Assembly (NCBI GenBank): GCA_900544305.1
Contig: UQUV01000002.1
Coordinates: 62,001 to 126,000 of the forward strand
Reading direction: 5' to 3'
Source: an uncultured Porphyromonadaceae bacterium
GTDB lineage: Bacteria > Bacteroidota > Bacteroidia > Bacteroidales > Muribaculaceae
Length of the DNA: 64,000 nucleotides
In this document: in pieces, positions 1-7,640 of the stretch
Numbering within the stretch: position 1 is the first letter of the stretch
How the letters are laid out: each line of letters opens with the position of its first letter
Notes under the pieces: generated by a model
What the model was told of the DNA's origin: nothing
Databases searched by the model: none
Seen by the model: the letters and a program-made list of their open reading frames with translations, nothing else
Program-made: the position numbers and the translations under genes

Positions 1-1165
1 CAAAAGCATTGCTTTGCTGAGCATCGAGTATCCAAGAATTATTTTCCCGACGATGCACGTCCAAAGTGGCGTTGTTTCCGATGCTTGTAAAAGCTAACCC
101 CGCTTCCATACGGAATGAACGGAATGGCAAAATTGCATCTAATTTTGCAGAATGGATATGATACTTATTGTCACCCGTATTTGTCAACCAAACATCTACA
201 TAATTATCAGATGTCGTTACATCGGAGAAACTCTGCGCCCTTTTGTCAAAATAATTGTAAGTAAAGCTAAGCATTTTGCCTTTCGAATCAAGCATCCAGT
301 CAGCAAAAGCAGTGACCGTCAAAGCGTTATTCGGACGAGATGGCGACCAATTAGTTGACTTGAAAACAACTCCACGGTCAGTAGTGACATCAACCAGATT
401 GCTGTTTAGTCTGTTCGCATAGTAATTGAGGATGACACCGGCGTTCAAATTTTCTGTGAACTTATATTTGAACAACCCATTGGCACCAATATTCCGGTTC
501 GTGAAATCGGTCGAACGGTTGGAAGTTTTGATATGGTCGGCAAATGTATAAGTTCGGTCCAAATCATTGATACCCTTTGAATCATTCCAACTTGCATCGG
601 CCGACAATTCCACCTTTCGTGTCGAATGTGACACATTTCCTCCAACCTGATAGCAAAAAGACTCCCGATAACTTCCGTTTGCCCAGACATTTCCGCGCGT
701 ACCCAGCGACTCATTCCGGGATGTTATGCTGATATAGGCCACATTGTTGCCTGCGGCATACTTTGCCGGTGGAGTCGTCAGCACCTCAATTTTCTCTATA
801 CCGCTTGCCTGAAGGTTTTTCAAACGCATAGCCATTGCCTCGTCTGATATTTCCATCAGGCGTCCGTCAATGATATACCGCACAGAATTCTTGCCTGCGA
901 CTGTAACCAAATCATTTACCACTGACACACGAGGTATACGGTCAAGTACTTCCATGCCATTCATTCCTTTGGCATACTGGTCGTTTTTCGTCAGGTATAT
1001 TATCCTGTCAGGAGCCTGTTTTACAACCGGACGTGATGCCACTACGACAATCTCTTCCAGTTCAAGCCGTCTTTCCCAATCCATTGCAGTAGAGTCTGCC
1101 ACATTTTGGGCTGAGAGGGGGATAGCAAAAAGCACAGCCCCCAATGTAAAATAATGCAGTTTCAT
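1..1165 (-). CDS. Outer-membrane beta-barrel / TonB-dependent receptor-like protein, partial (C-terminus beyond window)
   Basis: The reading frame stays open from the ATG at 1165 down to base 1, giving at least 388 residues; the C-terminal barrel is cut by the window edge. A signal peptide (MKLHYFTLGAVLFAIPLSAQ) is followed by a plug-like region with the motifs EEIVVVASRP, LDRIPRVSVV, YIIDGR and IEKIEVLTTPPAKYAAG, then barrel strands. This matches the outer membrane beta-barrel family (PF14905 type), which lacks a SusC-style long plug and has no carboxypeptidase-like N-domain here. It is the last visible gene of the operon that begins with the ECF sigma factor at 2540, 18 bp after the preceding gene, so it is probably the regulated output. 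Substrate unknown. Confidence 0.85.
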   Translation of the reverse strand, partial: MKLHYFTLGAVLFAIPLSAQNVADSTAMDWERRLELEEIVVVASRPVVKQAPDRIIYLTKNDQYAKGMNGMEVLDRIPRVSVVNDLVTVAGKNSVRYIIDGRLMEISDEAMAMRLKNLQASGIEKIEVLTTPPAKYAAGNNVAYISITSRNESLGTRGNVWANGSYRESFCYQVGGNVSHSTRKVELSADASWNDSKGINDLDRTYTFADHIKTSNRSTDFTNRNIGANGLFKYKFTENLNAGVILNYYANRLNSNLVDVTTDRGVVFKSTNWSPSRPNNALTVTAFADWMLDSKGKMLSFTYNYFDKRAQSFSDVTTSDNYVDVWLTNTGDNKYHIHSAKLDAILPFRSFRMEAGLAFTSIGNNATLDVHRRENNSWILDAQQSNAF

Positions 1166-1183
1166 ATATCATAATTTTATCGT

Positions 1184-1567
1184 CTACTCAAAAGCCTTTT
1201 CCTTTCCCTGGATGAAAAAGAATGCACCGTCCGATTTGTCACGCTGCAGGCCAATGTAAATGGTCTCACCATTATTGACAATCTGAAGTGAAGTATATCG
1301 GCCATCCTCTCCCTGATAGTCAGAATAGCCCTCTGACCGAGGTCTGTCCTTCTCAATTGCATCAGCAATGGCCTTGATTATTCTCGAGTTGTTCTTCACT
1401 GTTATACCCCGATAATAATTACCATTGTTCTTATAGATGGAAATGGTTACATTTTTACTGTTGTTATACCTTCCATCAAACAAATTCTCCACATTCAACT
1501 TGGGAGGCTTGGCATAGGCTACGATAGCCATGACTGCCATGCAGAAAAAAATCAGAAAACGTTTCAT
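1184..1567 (-). CDS. Small exported protein of unknown function in sigma/anti-sigma operon
   Basis: 127 residues with a clear signal peptide (first about 19 residues, ending AYA). The mature part is about 108 residues with no cysteine, so it is a soluble periplasmic or surface protein, probably mostly beta. I do not recognise the family with confidence. Its ATG overlaps the stop of the anti-sigma gene by 4 bp (ATGA), which implies translational coupling. Placed between an anti-sigma factor and an outer-membrane barrel, it is a candidate signal-relay or accessory protein for that barrel; this role is inferred only from position. Confidence 0.7.
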   Translation of the reverse strand: MKRFLIFFCMAVMAIVAYAKPPKLNVENLFDGRYNNSKNVTISIYKNNGNYYRGITVKNNSRIIKAIADAIEKDRPRSEGYSDYQGEDGRYTSLQIVNNGETIYIGLQRDKSDGAFFFIQGKEKAFE

Positions 1568-2064
1568 TTTTTATTATTTTGATAGTTTATAAATTGTCTT
1601 ACCTTATCTTGCTCTTCGGTCTTTTGCTTTTCGACAGACTGCATGAAAGCAGCCACTTTAGCGGCTTCCGCTTCGGCCATCTTACGTGCCGCTTCCTCAT
1701 TCAGCCGCTCCCCCTCGACATAAGCGATATAATAGTTTCCGTCCGTAGAAGTTATCGTATCGGATTCCACCTGCAGGAAACGACTTCCAATCAACACAAT
1801 GGCTACACTTGCCGCGGCGGCCAATGTCCAACCGATAATTTTTCGGTAGGCTGTACGTTTCGGACGTATCTGCACATTCTGAAATTTCATCTGATGCGAC
1901 ACGCCCATCAGTTTTCTTGTCTCATTGATGAGGTCTGAGCTGAATGTCGTACAGAGCAATATATACTCCAATTCGGCTTCTTCCTGTACAGACAATCGAC
2001 ACTCATTATAAAGCCGACATAACGTCTCCACTTCTTTTATGCTTAAATTCTCTACCTGTTTCAT
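1564..2064 (-). CDS. Probable membrane anti-sigma factor
   Basis: 166 residues. Residues 1-60 are cytoplasmic and helical, 76-94 form one transmembrane segment, and about 70 residues follow on the periplasmic side, ending in an Ala/Glu/Lys-rich helical tail. The layout (cytosolic domain, one TM, short periplasmic part) and the 4-bp ATGA overlap with the upstream sigma gene fit an anti-sigma factor. It has no FecR domain, so it is not the classic Bacteroidetes FecR-type regulator, and direct sequence similarity to a named family is not evident to me. Function is inferred mainly from context. Confidence 0.65.
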   Translation of the reverse strand: MKQVENLSIKEVETLCRLYNECRLSVQEEAELEYILLCTTFSSDLINETRKLMGVSHQMKFQNVQIRPKRTAYRKIIGWTLAAAASVAIVLIGSRFLQVESDTITSTDGNYYIAYVEGERLNEEAARKMAEAEAAKVAAFMQSVEKQKTEEQDKVRQFINYQNNKK

Positions 2065-2540
2065 CTGTTTAATTTGTTGTAAGTTTCACGTATTTTCTTG
2101 CGAGTACGACTCATGTTCATTCTCACAGCCTCCACCGACATGGAAAGTTCCTCGGCAATCTGTTCATAATCCAACCCTTCATGTGTCACAAGGTTGAATA
2201 TCTGCTGTTGCAGAGGCGTCAATCCCTCCTGCAACAGATTTTCCAAGGTCTTGATGTCCTCCACTTCCATTTCATATTGCAGCGGAACGGGAATTTGAAT
2301 TTCATCTATAGCCTGCATATTTGTCTTTCTCAATCTGTCGATACACACATTACGCAGGACACAGACAAGTTTATTTTTCGCCTCATCCGAATCAGACACA
2401 GGATTTTTTAATTTGAGCCTTAGCCATGTATCCTGAAGCACATCTTTAGCATCCTCATCGTTTTGCAGATATCTCAAAGCGATGCGGTGCAACTTGTTGC
2501 GCAAGTTCAGGAATGTTGATGTCAATATATCTTGTTCCAT
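2061..2540 (-). CDS. ECF-type RNA polymerase sigma factor
   Basis: 159 residues with the two domains of sigma-70 ECF factors: region 2 (about 10-75, motifs YLQNDEDAKDVLQDTWLRL and NVCIDRLRK) and region 4 (about 105-155, LTPLQQQIFNLVTHEGLDYEQIAEELSMS, ending in the recognition helix VEAVRMNMSRTRKKIR). It opens a four-gene operon with anti-sigma, exported protein and outer-membrane barrel, with ATGA overlaps at the first two junctions. It probably directs RNA polymerase to its own operon and perhaps other envelope genes. No convincing TAnnTTTG box lies upstream, which would fit autoregulation through a sigma-specific promoter. Confidence 0.93.
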   Translation of the reverse strand: MEQDILTSTFLNLRNKLHRIALRYLQNDEDAKDVLQDTWLRLKLKNPVSDSDEAKNKLVCVLRNVCIDRLRKTNMQAIDEIQIPVPLQYEMEVEDIKTLENLLQEGLTPLQQQIFNLVTHEGLDYEQIAEELSMSVEAVRMNMSRTRKKIRETYNKLNR

Positions 2541-2641
2541 ATACTACAGATACGAATAGACACAGAAAACATAACAGCAGATTGTTTTTTTTGACAAAAT
2601 AAAAAAATAAAATCAGCAGCCCCCTGCTATTTACGTTATAT

Positions 2642-2684
2642 AACAAATGCGGCAGCCGTCAGTGTGACAGTTGCCGCATTTGTT
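2642..2684. terminator. Intergenic hairpin, probable terminator of the glycosidase operon
   Basis: A perfect 13-bp inverted repeat (AACAAATGCGGCA / TGCCGCATTTGTT) around a 17-nt loop, 20 bp past the stop of the 2705-5158 gene and upstream of the sigma operon. The T-rich downstream sequence is short, so termination strength is uncertain. Confidence 0.7.
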
Positions 2685-2704
2685 ATTAGGATTCAATTGT
2701 AAGA

Positions 2705-5158
2705 TTAACGAACAATCAGTTTTGCAGTTTTAACGCTGCCTTCAGCTTTCACGGTCACTACATATACACCTGCTGACAGGTTTTCAGTAGCGATAGCCTC
2801 AACAGCCTTCTGGCTGCTTACGAGAGCACCGTTCAAGTTGTAGACTTCCACGTCGGCAGTTGTGCCAAGCTGTACCGGTGTTCCGGTTGCTACCGGGTTA
2901 GGATACAGTTTCACTGTACCGTTGTTTACCACTTCATTCACACCGCTCGGGTCTGTATAGAGAGCTGAATAAGCCGGTACCTGAATTTCGTAGGCAGTGC
3001 CCTTAGCCGATGTGCCAAGGTCGAAACGGAGTGTAGTGATAGTGATAGGATAGATAGCTACATCACTGAGGTCCCAAATGTCCTTGAACGACAGGCTGAA
3101 TGTAGACAATTCATTCTTCGGAAGTTCAGTTTCCGTGAATGCCCATGAAGAAGCCAGTTCGCCGAGGGCGTTCATCGCTGTTACGCTCACTTTCTTCACC
3201 GGAACTTCACCCGGATTTACGCTGATACGCAAGCCTTCCGGCAAACTCCAAACGTCTACACGGCGGTCAACCGAGATATAGGCACCGCGAGAAGAACCAT
3301 TACCGACATAGTTCAGTTTGAAACCTTCACCGAGTTGTGAAATAGCCAAATCCGTACCACCTACCTGACGGAAAGTCCAGTCTTCGGCTGTACCAAATTC
3401 ACGGTAAACCGGCATTACATCGGCTTCCGGAATTTCAACCGATACATTCAGCGTTCCAGTAAAGTCGCCCACCTTACCCGTTACAACAGCGGCACCATTG
3501 CTCACACCTTTCAGCAAGCCTGTTCCGGCTTCTACAGTTGCCACAGCTTCATTGTCAGAGCTCCATGCCAAAGCAGAAGAATTCATCGGCATTTCTGTTT
3601 CATTGACCAATGCGTTTACTTCTACCGTATATTCGCGTTTGTTGTCGAGCAACACCTTTTCCAAACGGAATGCAACATTGTCGCTCGGAGCAACGGTTAC
3701 AGGAATATCAGCAGTCAGACCGTTGTACTGAGCCTTCAAAGCGCCGATACCGTCACCAGTACCATAGAAAGTTGTGCCGTCGTTGATAACTTCGCCGATT
3801 TTCGGGTCGCATGACAAGGTTACGCCCTGAACATCCGTATCAACCAACATACCATACTGGTTGTAGCCGTAGAATTTCGGTGTATAGATACCATATTTCG
3901 GGAAATTCATTGCCCAATCCACGAAACGAATTTCAGCGATTTCCTTATCCTCCGGAGCATTGGCTACTGCGAAAATTGCGCTACCAACGGCACGTTCGTG
4001 GCCGTCGCTGGTTGCATTACGTACGCCCAACGGCAACGTGTAGAGTGTTGACGAACCGCCACCGTCAATATTGATGGCATCCGTAGCTTTTGCGTAGCGC
4101 ATTACATCGGCAAGTTCGGAAGTACGAACACCTGAAGATATGGCTGAACGTCCGTCGATAACCATCATGATAAGCGTGTCGGCATCTGCCGTGTAGCCGA
4201 TACCACTACGAGGGTGCAAAGCAGAAGCGTCGCCACGTTCGCCTTCAGTGTCAAGCGTTTCGCCGTTGCCGAGAATTCGTGGGTTTCCGGATGTCAGCTG
4301 TTCCGGTATAAGCTGCTGTCCGTCGATAGAAACTACGGAATTGACAGTTACCACATCACCGACTTTCAAACCGTTTACAAAGTCCATAGCTGTACCGCGT
4401 GCCAGCAAAACATATTCGCCAGACGGAATTTCGCGGTCACCTGTAGAAGTCACCTCGCCTGTCACTTCAAATTTGGTTGTCTTACCGGCAGCCAGGAAGT
4501 CGCCTTCCACCAATTTTGCAGTTACTTCTGCACATTTTCCTGCCAAACTCGGTTGGTTGGCACGTCCGTAATAGCGCGGAGTATAAATACTCAAGGCATT
4601 GTCGGCAGCTGTATTGTTTACTACCTGGAAGGAAACAGACTTGCCGCCGCATTCAGCCGTACCGGCAGCAAACGAAGCAAGACCTACCACAGGTACTCCG
4701 TCGGCATCCATGGCAAACTGTTTCCATCTTTCTGATGTTCTGTAAATTTCACCGTCGACAACTGCCGCATTTGTCGGAGTTCCGACAATGGAGCCGCCGG
4801 TAGTGGATGTACCGCTTGTTGCAAAAAAGTCAGTATTGATACCGGCAAAATAGGAAACGCCCTCCTTGCTGTGGCTGGTAGCCATGCTTGAAGTTGTTGC
4901 ACCGCCGGCAAGTTTGTCCTGTGCCACAACGGCACGGATATCCAACGCCGGATTTTTCAAATCAACTGTCAAATAGAATACACGCAAGTTGCGGGACTCT
5001 GAAGAGAAATGCAATGATGTCTGGGTAGTTCCCGGGCCTACATTGGCATGAAACAAAGTATCGACGTTATACTCGATGTCGCCGACTTTCCAAACATCAG
5101 AAGCTGCCATGGAAGCACATGCCGCCAAAGCAAATCCTGTTAAAAGTAAATTTTTCAT
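2705..5158 (-). CDS. Secreted phosphodiester glycosidase (NAGPA family) with Ig-like domain and T9SS sorting domain, copy 1
   Basis: 817 residues: signal peptide (1-20), NAGPA/DUF2233 phosphodiester glycosidase domain (about 60-400; motifs DGRSAISSG, INIDGGGSS near residue 365, SDGHERAVGSAIF), a Big_2-like Ig domain (about 490-580, LAWSSDNEAVATVEAGTGLLKGV), a beta-rich domain (about 585-725), and a C-terminal T9SS type A sorting domain (VKLYPNPVATG ... LSAGVYVVTVKAEG ... KLIVR). The family includes the human enzyme that uncovers mannose-6-phosphate by removing GlcNAc from a phosphodiester; bacterial substrates are mostly unknown. Last gene of a three-gene operon (17 bp after copy 2). From about residue 405 to the end it is almost identical to copies 2 and 3, whereas the head is not. 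Confidence 0.9.
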   Translation of the reverse strand: MKNLLLTGFALAACASMAASDVWKVGDIEYNVDTLFHANVGPGTTQTSLHFSSESRNLRVFYLTVDLKNPALDIRAVVAQDKLAGGATTSSMATSHSKEGVSYFAGINTDFFATSGTSTTGGSIVGTPTNAAVVDGEIYRTSERWKQFAMDADGVPVVGLASFAAGTAECGGKSVSFQVVNNTAADNALSIYTPRYYGRANQPSLAGKCAEVTAKLVEGDFLAAGKTTKFEVTGEVTSTGDREIPSGEYVLLARGTAMDFVNGLKVGDVVTVNSVVSIDGQQLIPEQLTSGNPRILGNGETLDTEGERGDASALHPRSGIGYTADADTLIMMVIDGRSAISSGVRTSELADVMRYAKATDAINIDGGGSSTLYTLPLGVRNATSDGHERAVGSAIFAVANAPEDKEIAEIRFVDWAMNFPKYGIYTPKFYGYNQYGMLVDTDVQGVTLSCDPKIGEVINDGTTFYGTGDGIGALKAQYNGLTADIPVTVAPSDNVAFRLEKVLLDNKREYTVEVNALVNETEMPMNSSALAWSSDNEAVATVEAGTGLLKGVSNGAAVVTGKVGDFTGTLNVSVEIPEADVMPVYREFGTAEDWTFRQVGGTDLAISQLGEGFKLNYVGNGSSRGAYISVDRRVDVWSLPEGLRISVNPGEVPVKKVSVTAMNALGELASSWAFTETELPKNELSTFSLSFKDIWDLSDVAIYPITITTLRFDLGTSAKGTAYEIQVPAYSALYTDPSGVNEVVNNGTVKLYPNPVATGTPVQLGTTADVEVYNLNGALVSSQKAVEAIATENLSAGVYVVTVKAEGSVKTAKLIVR

Positions 5159-5175
5159 AGTAAATGTTTTTATAG

Positions 5176-7638
5176 TTACTTTATTATCAATTTAGTTGTT
5201 GCAATTTTATCACCGTCAACGATTCTTACCACATAGATGCCGGCTGTGAGACCTTCCGTTGCGATAGCGTCAACAGCCTTCTGGTTGCTTACCAACGCTC
5301 CGTTCAAGTTATAGACTTCTACGTTAGCAGTTGTACCAAGCTGTACCGGCATTCCGGCTGCTACCGGGTTAGGATACAGTTTCACTGTACCGTTGCTTAC
5401 TACCTCATTTACACCGCTTGGATCTGTGTAAACGGCTGCATAAGTCGGCACCTGAATTTCGAACGGCGTGCCCTTTGCCGATGCACCGAGGTCGAAACGC
5501 AAAGTTGTGATGGTGATAGGATAAATAGCAATCTCGTTGAGGTCCCAAATGTCCTCGAACGACAGGTTGAATGTAGAAACCTGATTTTTCGGAAGCTCCG
5601 TTTCCGTGAATGCCCATGAGGAAGCCAATTCGCCGAGAGCGTTCATGGCTGTCACGCTCACCTTCTTCATCGAAACTTCACCCGGATTCACACTGATGCG
5701 CAAACCTTCCGGCAAGCTCCATACGTCTACACGGCGGTCAACAGAAATATAGGCACCGCGAGAAGAACCATTACCCACATAGTTCAATTTGAAACCTTCG
5801 CCGAGTTGGGAAATAGCCAAATCCGTACCACCTATCTGACGGAAAGTCCAGTCTTCGGCTGTACCAAATTCACGGTAAACCGGCATTACATCACCTTCCG
5901 GAATTTCAACCGATACATTCAGCGTTCCGGTAAAGTCGCCCACCTTACCTGTCACAACAGCGGCACCGTTACTAACACCTTTCAGCAAGCCTGTACCGGC
6001 TTCAACAGTTGCCACAGCCTCGTTGTCTGAGCTCCATGCCAAAGCTGACGGATTCATCGGCATTTCCGATTCGTTCACAAGAGCATTCACTTCCACCGTG
6101 TATTCACGCTTGTTGTCGAGCACTACGTTCGACAGACGAAGTTTCACGTTGTCGCTCGGTGCAACGGTTACAGGAATGTCAGCCGTCAGGCCATTGTATT
6201 CAGCCTTCAAGGCACCGATGCCGTCGCCTGTTCCATAGAAAGTAGCACCATCGTTAATAATTTCACCGATTTTCGGGTCACACGACAAGGTAACGCCCTG
6301 CACATCCGTATCAATCAGCATGCCGTATTGGTTATAGCCGTAGAACTTCGGCGTATAGATACCATATTGCGGGAAATTCATTGCCCAGTCAACGAAACGT
6401 ATTTCTGCAATTTCATTGTCTTCCGGAGCTTCCAGCACTGCATAGATTCCATTAGAAACGGCTCTTTCTTTACCGTCGCTCGGCGTATTCACGATGCCCA
6501 AATTCTGGATATACATACCCGACGAACCACCGCCGTCAACATTCACAGCATCGAAACATCCGGCATAGCGCATGATAGATGCTCCCTGCGGGTAAGTGCT
6601 TCCGCTCGACTCGCTCGAACGGCCGTCAATCAACCCCCAAACCATTTTCGAACGATCCTCGGAATATCCCAGCATCGTACGCGGATTGAAGGCATCGCGG
6701 GAATTAATCCAACGACCGGCTTCGTAAACAACCTCACCGCGTTGAAGGATAACTACGTCACCGCCACACACTTCCTTGATATTTGGAGGAGTCAGATTGT
6801 AATCGCCCAAACGCGTTTCAAAATATACGGTCAGCACCTCGCCGTCCTTCAAGTCCAGGACATCAGCTTCACGGCTTCCAGAAGCCGACAAAACTGCTTC
6901 GTTAGGAAGAATAGGCATATTTCCACCGGAAACGGCTTCGCCAACGACTTCTACCTTGAAAGGCCTGTTGATGCCCCACTCTTCGCCTTCCACCAAACGG
7001 ACACGGCGCTCAACGCCACCGGTCGTTTTCGTATAGCGGCCGGTCTTGTCGTTATACAGCACCAATTCGTTGTCAAGGCGGTCATAATTGATATGGCTAA
7101 GCGAAATCACGCTGTTGTCGGCCCTTGTCATCGTCCACTTCTGATAAATATGGTCGCACCACATGTTTTTGCTGTCGTCCATCACGAAGTGGCCGTATTT
7201 CGTAGCCTCGTCACGGTCATACATGGCTATCTGTCCGTCAACATAGCAGGCCATATTCGGGTTACCGATATAGGGGTCCCAAGTGATGTAGAAATCGCCG
7301 TTGACACCGGCAAAATAATAGTTGCCGGAAGTGGTTTTCCGCTTTGCCACGTCAGAAATACGCTCAACGGTCAGCAGCGTGTCGTTGCCCAATTCCATTT
7401 TGTATTTCACATTGTCGTGCCTTTTCATGTCCATTGTCAGAAAATGAACACGCATGTGGGTGGATGTCGACTGCGATTTCAGATAAAGACGCGTGTACAT
7501 CGTGCCCGGTCCGACCTTCTCATGGCGGAGCGTATCGACGGTAAACACTTCATCTTCTACCGTCCATTCAGTAGCGGCATTCATGCCAAAAGGCAACAGC
7601 ATGAATGCCGCGATTATTGCTTTATTAAGTTTCATCAC
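5176..7638 (-). CDS. Secreted phosphodiester glycosidase (NAGPA family), copy 2
   Basis: 820 residues with the same order of parts as copy 1: signal peptide (1-21), NAGPA domain with LIDGRSSESSG, VNVDGGGSSGM and PSDGKERAVSNGIY, Ig-like domain, beta-rich domain and T9SS sorting tail ending TTKLIIK. The glycine-rich DGGGSS and PSDG/ER motifs are intact, so it should be active. Middle gene of the operon, 2 bp after copy 3 and 17 bp before copy 1. The catalytic head differs strongly from its neighbours (for example an insertion-rich region around residues 140-200) while the last 410 residues are shared, so substrate specificity probably differs between copies. Confidence 0.9.
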   Translation of the reverse strand: MMKLNKAIIAAFMLLPFGMNAATEWTVEDEVFTVDTLRHEKVGPGTMYTRLYLKSQSTSTHMRVHFLTMDMKRHDNVKYKMELGNDTLLTVERISDVAKRKTTSGNYYFAGVNGDFYITWDPYIGNPNMACYVDGQIAMYDRDEATKYGHFVMDDSKNMWCDHIYQKWTMTRADNSVISLSHINYDRLDNELVLYNDKTGRYTKTTGGVERRVRLVEGEEWGINRPFKVEVVGEAVSGGNMPILPNEAVLSASGSREADVLDLKDGEVLTVYFETRLGDYNLTPPNIKEVCGGDVVILQRGEVVYEAGRWINSRDAFNPRTMLGYSEDRSKMVWGLIDGRSSESSGSTYPQGASIMRYAGCFDAVNVDGGGSSGMYIQNLGIVNTPSDGKERAVSNGIYAVLEAPEDNEIAEIRFVDWAMNFPQYGIYTPKFYGYNQYGMLIDTDVQGVTLSCDPKIGEIINDGATFYGTGDGIGALKAEYNGLTADIPVTVAPSDNVKLRLSNVVLDNKREYTVEVNALVNESEMPMNPSALAWSSDNEAVATVEAGTGLLKGVSNGAAVVTGKVGDFTGTLNVSVEIPEGDVMPVYREFGTAEDWTFRQIGGTDLAISQLGEGFKLNYVGNGSSRGAYISVDRRVDVWSLPEGLRISVNPGEVSMKKVSVTAMNALGELASSWAFTETELPKNQVSTFNLSFEDIWDLNEIAIYPITITTLRFDLGASAKGTPFEIQVPTYAAVYTDPSGVNEVVSNGTVKLYPNPVAAGMPVQLGTTANVEVYNLNGALVSNQKAVDAIATEGLTAGIYVVRIVDGDKIATTKLIIK

Positions 7639-7640
7639 TA

